DNA of 64,000 bases from JAVBKU01 sp031553875 (GTDB lineage Bacteria; Bacteroidota; Bacteroidia; Bacteroidales; Rikenellaceae): the NCBI GenBank assembly GCA_031553875.1, contig JAVBKU010000004.1, positions 62,001-126,000 of the forward strand. Direction: 5' to 3'. The notes beneath the pieces were generated by a model. It was not told where the DNA came from. It saw only the letters and a list, made by a program, of their open reading frames with translations, and did no database searches. The translations under genes were made by a program, and so were the position numbers. This document shows positions 49,029 through 57,086 of the stretch, one piece after another. Numbering within the stretch: position 1 is the first letter of the stretch; each line of letters starts with the position of its first letter.

Positions 49029-49895
49029 ATGTACTCATCGCAGATCACCACCAGTACGCCGTCGGCTTTCATATTCCTCGTCGATCAATCGGGGTCGATG
49101 GAGGAGATGACGGAATACCTCGGCAGGAGTTACACCAAGGCGCAGGTTGTCGCCGGGTCGGTCAATATGATAATATGTGAGCTCATCAACCGTTGCCGCA
49201 GGGAAACGGGTTACCGCGATTATTTCGACGTTGCGGCGCTGGGCTACTCGGGCGACGGTGTTAAGTCGCTACTGCCCGATGCGGGAAACGCTTTTATGTC
49301 GCTGGGTGAGCTTGCGGGAAAGGTACGCAGGGAGAAGGTCGTTTACAAGGATCGTATACTTCCCGACGGTAAAATAGTGACCTCCGTCTCCCGGCTGAAA
49401 GTATGGGTCGAACCCTACGCCTGTGGTCCCACGCCGATGGCGGAGGCGATGGATAAGGCGGCAGGGCTGGCTTCGGAATGGTGCGAACGTCATCGCGGAC
49501 TGAACTGTTTCCCTCCCATAGTGATAAACATCACCGACGGGGAGAGCTCTGACGCCGACGACAGTACAATAGAAAAAATGGCGGATAAGATCCGTGCTAT
49601 ATCCTCCGGCGACGGTAACGTGCTGTTTTTTAATACGCACATTACCACAGACAAGGATACCGCTCCCGTGTTGTTCCCCTCCCGGGAGAGTGATCTGCCC
49701 GACAAGAAATACGCCAACCTCCTCTACCGTATATCGAGCGAGTTGCCCGATATATACCACGACGCCATACATTCCGTGGGAGGATGCGGAGCAGATGGCT
49801 GCTCCGGCCACAGGGCTATGAGTTACAACGCTTCGCTGGCCAACCTGGTAAGTGTCCTTAATATAGGTACTGTCAGCAACCTGTTCACCCTTTAG
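49029..49895 (+). CDS. vWA domain protein (TerY-like)
   Basis: 288 residues from the ATG at 49029; an earlier in-frame start would overlap obg. The vWA fold has an intact MIDAS: Asp19-x-Ser21-x-Ser23 (VDQSGSM), Thr135 (CGPTPMAEA) and Asp170 (ITDGESSDAD). The helix MIICELINRC and the C-terminal segment with several cysteines (GGCGADGCSGHRAM) resemble TerY-type cytoplasmic vWA proteins, which in other bacteria work with a protein kinase and a PP2C phosphatase. No signal peptide. Followed 55 nt later by the kinase-like/WG protein on the same strand. Target unknown. Confidence 0.88.
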   Translation: MYSSQITTSTPSAFIFLVDQSGSMEEMTEYLGRSYTKAQVVAGSVNMIICELINRCRRETGYRDYFDVAALGYSGDGVKSLLPDAGNAFMSLGELAGKVRREKVVYKDRILPDGKIVTSVSRLKVWVEPYACGPTPMAEAMDKAAGLASEWCERHRGLNCFPPIVINITDGESSDADDSTIEKMADKIRAISSGDGNVLFFNTHITTDKDTAPVLFPSRESDLPDKKYANLLYRISSELPDIYHDAIHSVGGCGADGCSGHRAMSYNASLANLVSVLNIGTVSNLFTL

Positions 49896-49950
49896 ACCGT
49901 CGTACGGCCACGGCCGCCACGGTTAACAGATACGATTTATACTTGCGCCT

Positions 49951-51393
49951 ATGATGGCCACGGTATCCCAATATATAGAGTCGTTGACCAATTCCTTTGA
50001 ACGTTTCAGTACGCTCAAGGATGTGGTCGTACTTCTGGACAAGCATGATAATCCGCAGTTCAGTGTGGGTTACGACGTCGTCAATTTCAGGGTCACTGTC
50101 GGCGGGCGCGCCTATATCCTTAAATGTCCTCTGCGCAGGGCGCACTTTTCAGAGAAAATATATTCATCTATTGAACGTTGGCGCGCGGCCGACCCGCAGG
50201 GGATGTATGTGGCCCGCTATAGGGAATTCCGCAATGAACTTTTGTTGTTCAATGAGCTGGGGCAGTACATGTACGCCGATGTGATATTGGTCGAGACGCC
50301 GCAGGGAGAATCGCTGGGGAAATATCTGCTGCGTGTGTGCGACGCCCGCGACAGGGATGCGCTGGGGGCCTTAGCCCGCAACTTCTGTTATATGTCGCTG
50401 TGGCTGCTTTCGGGCGACCTTCCCTATGGTGACCTTTTACAGCGAAATATCTATGTCGACGACAATAACAACCCGAAACTGGTCAACTACGAGCTACTCT
50501 CGGGCGATACCAGCCACAAGATATCTGGCAGGGTAGAGAAACCTTACATGTCGGTCGTGGGTATGGCCGTGGTGTTCTTCGTATTGGCGTGTGACCCTTC
50601 GCTGTATCGCCTTTTCGACCGTAAGGCCATATTCAACCTTGCCATACTGAGGACCAGGGTCATGGACGCCATTACGAATGCAGTCAAGGCCAGCGGCAAT
50701 GAACCCATGAGCGCCCTTATGGCCATACTTACCGATACCTATGGCCGGTTTGCCGATGTGCAGGATGTCGTCGAGTTGCTTCACACGCTAACCCAAAGGG
50801 GGCCCTGTACCGGCGAACACGAAGTGGTGATGGAGGGATTGAGGGGGTATGATTATCCGGGCGACAGGAAGAGCGTGAATTTCGATACGTCGAGATACGA
50901 TTGGGTGGGTGCGCTGAGCGACGGCGCCGTGGCGGTCAACCTGGGTGTGAAATGGGGCTTCGTCGACGCTACCGGAGCCGAACTCATCCCGTTACGCTTC
51001 GACTGGGCCGACGACTTCTCGGGCGGCAGGTCGGTGGTGCTGACAGATGATATATATACGCTTATCGATGCCGAAGGCAATTACGTGATGCCGCTGTGCT
51101 TCGAGGATATGTCGTGGTATGCCTACGCCGGCGTGGTGAAGGCCATGTACGACGGATTGTGGGGCTTGTACGACCGCAACGGCGAACAGATAATACCGCC
51201 TACCTACACTCGTATGGGCGAGCCTTCGGAAGGTCTTATAGCCGTGAGCGACGGCAAGTACAGCGGATTCGTAGACTATCACGGGGCGATGGTGTTCCCG
51301 CTGATCTATGACGAGGTGTCGGACTTCGTCGACGGAGTGGCGTCGGTAGTCAGGGAAGGTAAGGCCATGCAGATAACGCATAAGAGGTCGTAG
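49951..51393 (+). CDS. Kinase-like domain fused to WG repeats
   Basis: 480 residues. The N-terminal half resembles a protein kinase fold: candidate beta3 Lys58 (AYILKCPL), alphaC Glu96 (RNELLLF), catalytic loop YGDLLQRNIYVD with Asp161 and Asn166, and LVNYE at the DFG position (Asn179-Tyr-Glu instead of Asp-Phe-Gly). HRD is replaced by YGD. It may be an atypical or inactive kinase. The C-terminal third (about 305-475) has four WG repeats (KWGFVDATGAELIPL, DIYTLIDAEGNYVMPL, LWGLYDRNGEQIIPP, KYSGFVDYHGAMVFPL). It pairs with the upstream vWA gene; cytoplasmic. Confidence 0.8.
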   Translation: MMATVSQYIESLTNSFERFSTLKDVVVLLDKHDNPQFSVGYDVVNFRVTVGGRAYILKCPLRRAHFSEKIYSSIERWRAADPQGMYVARYREFRNELLLFNELGQYMYADVILVETPQGESLGKYLLRVCDARDRDALGALARNFCYMSLWLLSGDLPYGDLLQRNIYVDDNNNPKLVNYELLSGDTSHKISGRVEKPYMSVVGMAVVFFVLACDPSLYRLFDRKAIFNLAILRTRVMDAITNAVKASGNEPMSALMAILTDTYGRFADVQDVVELLHTLTQRGPCTGEHEVVMEGLRGYDYPGDRKSVNFDTSRYDWVGALSDGAVAVNLGVKWGFVDATGAELIPLRFDWADDFSGGRSVVLTDDIYTLIDAEGNYVMPLCFEDMSWYAYAGVVKAMYDGLWGLYDRNGEQIIPPTYTRMGEPSEGLIAVSDGKYSGFVDYHGAMVFPLIYDEVSDFVDGVASVVREGKAMQITHKRS

Positions 51394-51426
51394 TATAACC
51401 AGTAGGTTTCTGTATTAAGAAGATTC

Positions 51427-51452
51427 GCACCTTTTGAACGCACAAAAGGTGC
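51427..51452 (+). terminator. Hairpin after the kinase-WG gene
   Basis: A 10-bp perfect stem GCACCTTTTG / CAAAAGGTGC with loop AACGCA, 33 nt after the stop codon. Tail not T-rich. Confidence 0.6.
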
Positions 51453-51474
51453 TGACCAAAATGCGCCCCGCCGA

Positions 51475-51624
51475 TGAAGATTTACTGATGAGCGACTTCG
51501 TACGTCCTAAAACGTCGAACTCCTCCCTTTTATTCTCCGCTCTACGAGCTTCGCCTAACGGTCGTTAGACACTGCGTCGTTTTTTTACGGACTTCCTCGT
51601 CACTCCTCCGGGCGTAAATCTTCA
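51475..51624. repeat. 150-bp imperfect inverted-repeat element between kinase-WG gene and dnaK
   Basis: Ends TGAAGATTTAC and GTAAATCTTCA are perfect inverted repeats of 11 bp, and complementarity continues inward with gaps (GACTTCGTACGTCC...AACGTCG against CGTCG...ACGGACTTCCTCG). No coding sequence. A GATGCG/CGCATC hairpin follows and shares the word ATCTGAAATATT with the MITE-like element at 29.0 kb. Confidence 0.5.
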
Positions 51625-51734
51625 GATGCGGGGATCGCATGCGCTTACGCGCATCTGAAATATTACTAACTACAGATAGGGTACAAATAATTACGCTAAA
51701 TTCTATAGTCCAGAATATAGAAACATCAATAGAA

Positions 51735-51773
51735 AAAATAAATCGCGCCGCCCGATTGCCGGGCGGCGCGATT
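51735..51773 (-). terminator. Terminator of dnaK
   Basis: A perfect 13-bp stem AATCGCGCCGCCC / GGGCGGCGCGATT with loop of 7 nt and minus-strand tail TATTTTTTCT. Confidence 0.9.
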
Positions 51774-51820
51774 CACCTATTGTAGCTTTCCGCCGCAAGT
51801 GGCGGGGTAGTTTCCTGTAA

Positions 51821-53731
51821 TTATTTCACCTCCTCGAATTCAACGTCGGTCACGCCGTCGCCGTTCGAGCCGTTGGACTCTGCCTGTCCGCCGCCCTGAG
51901 CTCCTTCAGAGGGAGCGCCCTGGGACTGCTGCTGTGAGGCGTACATGTCCTGCGAAGCGGCCTGCCATGCGGCGTCGAGCTCACTGGACGCTGATTCGAT
52001 GTCGGCGAGGTTCTGCGCCTTGTGGGCTTCCTTCACCTTCTCGAGGGCCGATTCGATAGCAGCCTTCTTATCGGCGGGTATCTTGTCGCCGTACTCCTTG
52101 AGCTGCTTTTCGCTCTGGAATATCAGGCTGTCGGCGGCGTTGATCTTGTCCACGCGCTCACGCTCTTCCTTGTCTTTGGCCTCGTTGACCTTGGCCTCTT
52201 CGCGCATGCGGTTGATCTCCTCTTCGCTCAGGCCTGACGATGCTTCGATACGCACCTTCTGCTCCTTGCCTGTGCCCTTGTCCTTGGCCGACACGTTGAG
52301 TATACCGTTGGCGTCGATGTCGAAGGTCACTTCGATCTGGGGTACGCCCCTGGGGGCCGAAGGTATACCGTCGAGGTGGAAGCGTCCGATGGTCTTGTTG
52401 TCGCGGGCCATCTGGCGTTCGCCCTGTAGGATGTGGATCTCAACCGAAGGCTGGCTGTCGGCCGCCGTGGAGAACACTTCGCTCTTGCGTGTAGGTATGG
52501 TCGTGTTGGATTCGATCAGTTTGGTGAACACGCCACCGAGGGTTTCGATACCCAGCGACAGGGGAGTCACGTCGAGCAGGAGCACGTCCTTCACTTCGCC
52601 GGTCAACACACCGCCCTGTATGGCCGCGCCCACTGCTACCACTTCGTCGGGGTTCACACCCTTCGAGGGTTCCTTGCCGAAGAAATCCTTAACCACCTTC
52701 TGTATGGCGGGGATACGTGTGGAACCGCCCACGAGGATCACCTCGTCGATCTGCGACGTGGAGAAACCGGCATCGCTCAGCGACTTCTTACACGGCTCGA
52801 TGGTGGCCTGGATAAGCTTGTCGGCCAGCTGTTCGAACTTGGCGCGGGTGAGGGTGGTCACCAGGTGCTGGGGAATACCGTCCACGGGCATGATATAAGG
52901 CAGGTTGATCTCGGTCGAGGTGGCGCTCGAAAGCTCGATCTTGGCCTTTTCGGCCGCTTCCTTGAGCCTTTGGAGGGCCATAGGGTCCTTGCGCAGGTCG
53001 ATGTTGTGCTTGCTCTTGAACTCCTCGGCCAGCCAGTCGATTATAACGTGGTCGAAGTCGTCGCCACCGAGGTGTGTATCACCGTTGGTAGACTTCACTT
53101 CGAATACGCCGTCGCCCAGCTCGAGAATCGAGATATCGAACGTACCGCCGCCTAAGTCATACACGGCGATCTTCATATCCTTATTGGCCTTGTCGAGGCC
53201 GTAGGCGAGGGCCGCGGCTGTGGGTTCGTTGATGATACGGCGCACGTTAAGACCCGCGATCTCGCCGGCTTCCTTAGTCGCCTGGCGCTGTGAGTCGGAG
53301 AAGTAGGCGGGCACGGTGATCACGGCCTCGCTCACCTCCTGGCCCAGGTAGTCTTCAGCGGTCTTCTTCATCTTCTGAAGGATCATGGCCGAGATCTCCT
53401 GCGGGGTGTAGGTGCGGTCGTCAATCTTCACGCGGGGCGTGTTGTTGTCGCCCTTGACCACTTCGTACGATACGCGCGAAATTTCCTTTGTTACCTTGTC
53501 GTAAGGCTCGCCCATAAACCTCTTGATCGAGAATATGGTGCGGGTTGCGTTTGTGATAGCCTGACGCTTGGCGGGGTCGCCGACCTTGCGCTCGTTGTTG
53601 TCTACAAAGGCCACGATAGAAGGCGTGGTCCTGTGTCCTTCGCTGTTGGGTATGACGACAGGTTCGTTACCCTCCATTACTGCGACGCAAGAGTTGGTCG
53701 TTCCAAGGTCAATTCCGATAATTTTTCCCAT
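51821..53731 (-). CDS. dnaK: Chaperone protein DnaK (Hsp70)
   Basis: 636 residues. ATPase domain with GIDLGTTNSCVAVMEG (5-20), DLGGGTFDISILELGDG (about 192-208) and VGGSTRIPAIQ (about 336-346). Substrate domain with linker DVLLLDVTPLSLGIETLGG; C-terminal lid and Gln/Gly/Ser-rich tail ending VTDVEFEEVK, the usual EEVD-like end of bacterial DnaK. Works with DnaJ and GrpE, which are not next to it here. Confidence 0.99.
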   Translation of the reverse strand: MGKIIGIDLGTTNSCVAVMEGNEPVVIPNSEGHRTTPSIVAFVDNNERKVGDPAKRQAITNATRTIFSIKRFMGEPYDKVTKEISRVSYEVVKGDNNTPRVKIDDRTYTPQEISAMILQKMKKTAEDYLGQEVSEAVITVPAYFSDSQRQATKEAGEIAGLNVRRIINEPTAAALAYGLDKANKDMKIAVYDLGGGTFDISILELGDGVFEVKSTNGDTHLGGDDFDHVIIDWLAEEFKSKHNIDLRKDPMALQRLKEAAEKAKIELSSATSTEINLPYIMPVDGIPQHLVTTLTRAKFEQLADKLIQATIEPCKKSLSDAGFSTSQIDEVILVGGSTRIPAIQKVVKDFFGKEPSKGVNPDEVVAVGAAIQGGVLTGEVKDVLLLDVTPLSLGIETLGGVFTKLIESNTTIPTRKSEVFSTAADSQPSVEIHILQGERQMARDNKTIGRFHLDGIPSAPRGVPQIEVTFDIDANGILNVSAKDKGTGKEQKVRIEASSGLSEEEINRMREEAKVNEAKDKEERERVDKINAADSLIFQSEKQLKEYGDKIPADKKAAIESALEKVKEAHKAQNLADIESASSELDAAWQAASQDMYASQQQSQGAPSEGAQGGGQAESNGSNGDGVTDVEFEEVK

Positions 53732-54157
53732 AATTCAAATAATATTTTAGAGTTTCGTGATTTTTCGTTGGTGTGTTAAAAATCTCTCTAAGTTTAAATC
53801 CAAGTTTTGGTGACAAATCTTAGAGCAACTCTAAGTTGGACAATCTTTGTGCCAACATGGATTTGCGCCATGCTGAGGCGATTTTTCTGCCATCTACGGC
53901 CTGTTTGTCGTAAAATGGCGACATGGCGTCTGCCATTTCGTCAGATACGTATATTTTTCCTGTAATGCTGGCGGACAGGGAATTGTGAAAATAGTGAAAA
54001 AATGATGCCTTTTTATTTTGAAATTTGGTTTAAGTTGTATAACTTTAAAAACGAAACGAAACACCAACTCCTCCGCCCTGGCGGAGACCACCGTAACAGG
54101 GAGAAGGGGAGATGGTTGTCATATAAATACCTATATACTAACTTAATACGTGTGAAT
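53732..54157. promoter_or_regulatory. dnaK upstream region with inverted repeat CTTAGAG-CAA-CTCTAAG
   Basis: A perfect 7-bp inverted repeat (53819-53835) about 90 nt upstream of dnaK, and another CTCTCTAAGTTT half-site at about 53787-53798. The pattern is reminiscent of, but not identical to, the CIRCE heat-shock operator. The rest, up to the small HTH gene, shows no gene. Confidence 0.4.
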
Positions 54158-54406
54158 ATGGTTATTACATTTAATGAATTGCGCCGCATCAAGGACAAAT
54201 TGCCCAGCGGCAGTATTCAGCGCATCGCTCAGGAGTTGAACACCGACATTGACATTGTTCGCAATTATTTCGGCGGTACTCATTACTCCGAAGGCGGTGG
54301 CGCGGTAGGTATCCATATTGAGAAAGGTCCGGACGGCGGGGTTGTAACCCTCGACGACACGGCGATCTTCGATGCGGCGATGAGGATCATCGCAGAGAAC
54401 GATTGA
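54158..54406 (+). CDS. Small DNA-binding (HTH) protein of Bacteroidetes type
   Basis: 82 residues: MVITFNELRRIKDKLPSGSI... The helix-turn-helix is IQRIAQELNTDIDIVRNYFGG (about 20-40), followed by a short Gly-rich turn and a beta hairpin (GIHIEKGPDGGVVTLDD). Near-identical small proteins are widespread in Bacteroidales, but their targets are unstudied as far as I know. The ATG at 54158 is preferred over upstream in-frame starts, which encode AT-rich noise. A UUCG-loop terminator follows. Confidence 0.85.
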   Translation: MVITFNELRRIKDKLPSGSIQRIAQELNTDIDIVRNYFGGTHYSEGGGAVGIHIEKGPDGGVVTLDDTAIFDAAMRIIAEND

Positions 54407-54478
54407 CGGACCGACCTCCCGTTTCCGCCCGCGTGATGCCGCCGGGGCAGGAGTTTTAAAGGTTTTATTAGGTTTTGG

Positions 54479-54510
54479 TAGGGGGTCTTCGGGCCCCCTA
54501 ATTTTTTTTT
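54479..54510 (+). terminator. Terminator of the small HTH gene
   Basis: TAGGGGG / CCCCCTA stem extended by C-G and G-T pairs, UUCG tetraloop, then ATTTTTTTTT. Confidence 0.95.
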
Positions 54511-54853
54511 GTGGGTTTCGATATCGGGCTGGTTGCGCGTAGCGCACGCCATATTTTAATCATTCCCCTTTTTCAAATCCTCACGTACACAGGTACGCTC
54601 CGGCTTGAAATTCGGGCAATGATTAAACCTCCGATCGAAGCAGGCGTAGAATCAAACTTGTTTGATTATGCCCTGCAAGGAGGAGGAAAGCCCCGGTAAA
54701 TCTGATGCACACTACGCACTGCAGCATTCTCTAGAAGTGGAATTTGCGTACGAAAGTCTCAATTTATTGTAAAACCGACCCATCCAACCTCTCATCTTAT
54801 CCGAAATTTTACTTGCTGGGAGAAATAACGCTCTCCAATGTTATTTTATTGAG
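54511..54853. other. Gene-poor 340-bp stretch; possible decayed coding remnant
   Basis: No intact gene. A short plus-strand frame includes IEAGVESNLFDYALQGGGK (about 54629-54690), which faintly recalls the N-terminus of polyprenyl synthetases (xxLQ.GGK.RP). It stops there, and only weak echoes continue in other frames. This could be a pseudogene relic or chance. It ends at a terminator hairpin. Confidence 0.25.
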
Positions 54854-54888
54854 GTTTCAGAGGCATAAAAGACTCTGAAACTTTTTTT
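54854..54888 (+). terminator. Terminator upstream of rplM
   Basis: A 9-bp stem GTTTCAGAG / CTCTGAAAC followed by TTTTTTT. Since the previous known gene already has its own terminator, it implies an additional transcript in 54511-54853 or read-through protection. Confidence 0.85.
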
Positions 54889-54905
54889 GTTTGAAAAATA
54901 ATCCC

Positions 54906-54913
54906 TATCTTTG
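54906..54913 (+). promoter_or_regulatory. -7 promoter element of rplM-rpsI
   Basis: Perfect TATCTTTG; TTTG occurs 16 nt upstream (54886-54889), slightly closer than the usual 19-20. Leader of about 60 nt to the GTG start. Confidence 0.65.
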
Positions 54914-54976
54914 CAAGCCCGTAAATACGGGGAAACGGATCATATAAACAAGTATTAATTTTTTAAACCTAAGAAA

Positions 54977-55432
54977 GTGGAGTCATTAAGCTACAAGACA
55001 GTTTCTGTCAACTCTGCAACGGTTAAAAAGGAGTGGGTGCTCATCGACGCCAATGACGTCGTGCTGGGTCGCCTTGCATCTCAGATCGCCAAGATCCTGA
55101 GGGGTAAGAACAAACCCGAATTCACTCCCCATGTAGACTGTGGTGATAACGTGATCGTTATCAATGCTGAGAAGGTGAAACTGACAGGGAAAAAGATGAC
55201 GGACAAGCTCTATGTCCGCCACACGGGCTACCCCGGAGGTCAGAGGTTGGCAACGCCGGCCGACTACCTCGCCAAGAGGCCCGAGTTTGTTATCGAAAAG
55301 GCGGTGAAGGGTATGCTTCCGCGTACTCGCCTGGGTGCGGCCGTTCTCAAGAACCTCAAGGTTTACGCCGGTTCTGAACATCCCCACGAGGCACAGTCGC
55401 CCAAAACAATTAAGTTAAACGAGATTAAGTAA
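54977..55432 (+). CDS. rplM: 50S ribosomal protein L13
   Basis: 151 residues. The start is GTG at 54977, because the Bacteroidetes L13 N-terminus reads M-(E/D)-x-LSYKT and no ATG precedes LSYKT. Motifs RLASQIAKILRGK, HTGYPGG, VKGMLPRTRLG and YAGSEHPHEAQ are canonical. Binds 23S rRNA early in 50S assembly. Overlaps rpsI by one base (TAATG). Confidence 0.98.
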   Translation: MESLSYKTVSVNSATVKKEWVLIDANDVVLGRLASQIAKILRGKNKPEFTPHVDCGDNVIVINAEKVKLTGKKMTDKLYVRHTGYPGGQRLATPADYLAKRPEFVIEKAVKGMLPRTRLGAAVLKNLKVYAGSEHPHEAQSPKTIKLNEIK

Positions 55433-55824
55433 TGAGTATGGAAGTTGTAAACACCGTAGGACGTAGAAAGTCTGCTGTGGCTCGCGTCTACGTGAAACCT
55501 GGCAAGGGTAACATTACAATCAACCACAGGCCTTTGGAAAATTACTTCCCCCTCGAAATCCTCCAGTTCGTTGTTAAGCAGCCTTTGTCTGTGACCGACA
55601 ACGTGGAGAACTTCGATATCACCATCACTCTTGATGGCGGTGGGATCAAAGGCCAGGCTGAAGCTGCTCGCCTGGGTATCGCCCGTGCTCTCTGCGAAAT
55701 AGATGCAGAGATGCGCCCGGTACTTAAGAAGAACGGCTTCATGACCCGCGACCCCCGCGAGGTTGAACGTAAGAAACCCGGTCAGCCCGGAGCACGTAGG
55801 AAGTTCCAGTTCAGCAAGCGTTAA
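55432..55824 (+). CDS. rpsI: 30S ribosomal protein S9
   Basis: 130 residues with GRRKSAVARVYVKPGKG (about 10-26) and the classical C-terminus KKPGQPGARRKFQFSKR, whose last Arg reaches the P-site tRNA. The first ATG overlaps the rplM stop (TAATG); an ATG two codons later would match most orthologues equally well. Operon with rplM. Confidence 0.98.
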   Translation: MSMEVVNTVGRRKSAVARVYVKPGKGNITINHRPLENYFPLEILQFVVKQPLSVTDNVENFDITITLDGGGIKGQAEAARLGIARALCEIDAEMRPVLKKNGFMTRDPREVERKKPGQPGARRKFQFSKR

Positions 55825-55997
55825 TATTACGTTTACTACGAGCACAGAACGGGTTCCCAAACCCCGAAGATCGCCCACTATGGCGCTACTTTGGCCGGTT
55901 GCCCTTCTGCGGAAAATCGCCGGGACTGTCAAGGACACTACCACGGCGATGATGACAAGAGAATTAAAAACAGAATTTTTAAAGATTTCAAATCAAA
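55825..55997 (+). promoter_or_regulatory. Leader region of rpsB-tsf
   Basis: 173 nt between rpsI and rpsB. Contains several G/C-rich complementary blocks (for example AACGGGTTCCCAAACCCC and GCGGAAAATCGCCG) that may fold as a ribosomal-protein S2 autoregulatory leader. No consensus promoter or known riboswitch was recognised. Confidence 0.35.
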
Positions 55998-57044
55998 ATG
56001 CCAAGAACTGATTTTAATCAATTATTAGAGGCAGGCGTACATTTCGGTCACCTTAAGAGGAAATGGAACCCCAAGATGGCTCCCTATATCTTCATGGAGA
56101 AGAACGGAATCCACATCATCGACCTGCACAAAACAGTAATCAAACTGGACGAGGCTTCAGAAGCTCTCAAGCAGATCGCAAAGAGCGGTCGCCGCGTACT
56201 GTTTGTTGCCACCAAAAAACAGGCTAAGGACGTTGTAGCCGAAACCGTTAAGGCTGTGAATATGCCTTACGTTACGGAACGTTGGCCGGGTGGTATGCTT
56301 ACAAATTTCCCCACAATAAGAAAAGCCGTTAAAAAGATGGTGACTATCGACAAGATGGCTACCGACGGCACATACGACAATTTCTCGAAGAGAGAAAAAC
56401 TGCAGATCAGCCGCCAGAGGGCCAAGCTCGAAAAGAACCTCGGTTCTATCGCCGACCTTACCAGGCTTCCCGCAGCGCTCTTCGTGGTGGACGTACAGAA
56501 AGAGATCAACGCCGTGAAAGAGGCCAACAGGCTTAATATCCCGGTATTTGCGATAGTAGATACTTGTTGTGATCCGACAAACATTGACTTCGTTATTCCC
56601 GCGAATGACGACGCCACAAAATCTATCAGCATCATTCTCGACACTGTTACTGCCGCCATCGCCGAAGGCCTGAACGAACGCAAGTTAGAAAAGGAAAAGG
56701 AAGGCGACGCTCCTGAAAAGGAAGAAAAAGAGGTTAAGAGGGTACGTAAGGTGAAGGCTGAAGCGGTAGAAACCGTTTCTGCTCCCAAAGCCGAAGTCGC
56801 TGCCGAACCGGTAGCTGAAGTAGCCGCTGAGCCCGTAGCCGCCGAAGTGGCTGAAGAAAAGCCCGCTAAGAAGGCCGCCGCTCCCAAGGCTGCAGCCGCT
56901 AAGCCCGCTGCCAAGAAGACAGCCAAAGCTGCCGACGCAGAGGAAAAGCCCGCCAAGAAGGCTGCTGCTCCCAAGGCTACAGCCGCTAAGCCCGCTGCTG
57001 CCAAGAAGGCCGCTCCCAAGGCTAAGGCTGCCAAGGCAGAATAA
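55998..57044 (+). CDS. rpsB: 30S ribosomal protein S2 with long Ala/Lys/Pro tail
   Basis: 348 residues. Residues 1-230 are normal S2 (LLEAGVHFGHLKRKWNPKM, ERWPGGMLTNF, LPAALFVVDVQKE, IPVFAIVDTCCDP). From about 230 to 348 there is a low-complexity tail: first acidic (EKEKEGDAPEKEEKEV), then alternating EPVAEVAAEPVA, and then KKAAAPKAAAAKPAA-type repeats like histone H1. Long C-terminal tails on S2 occur in some lineages, but this one adds about half again to the protein. Operon with tsf. Confidence 0.97.
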   Translation: MPRTDFNQLLEAGVHFGHLKRKWNPKMAPYIFMEKNGIHIIDLHKTVIKLDEASEALKQIAKSGRRVLFVATKKQAKDVVAETVKAVNMPYVTERWPGGMLTNFPTIRKAVKKMVTIDKMATDGTYDNFSKREKLQISRQRAKLEKNLGSIADLTRLPAALFVVDVQKEINAVKEANRLNIPVFAIVDTCCDPTNIDFVIPANDDATKSISIILDTVTAAIAEGLNERKLEKEKEGDAPEKEEKEVKRVRKVKAEAVETVSAPKAEVAAEPVAEVAAEPVAAEVAEEKPAKKAAAPKAAAAKPAAKKTAKAADAEEKPAKKAAAPKATAAKPAAAKKAAPKAKAAKAE

Positions 57045-57086
57045 GGCGCAAGCTGATTTACAAACGAAAAAAGAAAGGATATTTTT

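Noticed and set aside
53819..53835. CIRCE operator upstream of dnaK
   Set aside because: CIRCE is TTAGCACTC-N9-GAGTGCTAA; this repeat has different arms and only a 3-nt spacer, so it is reported only as a CIRCE-like palindrome.
54511..54853. RNase P RNA, tmRNA, 6S or SRP RNA
   Set aside because: GAGGAGGAAAG superficially recalls the RNase P GAGGAAAG core, but the other conserved regions of RNase P RNA and the hallmarks of the other RNAs were not found.
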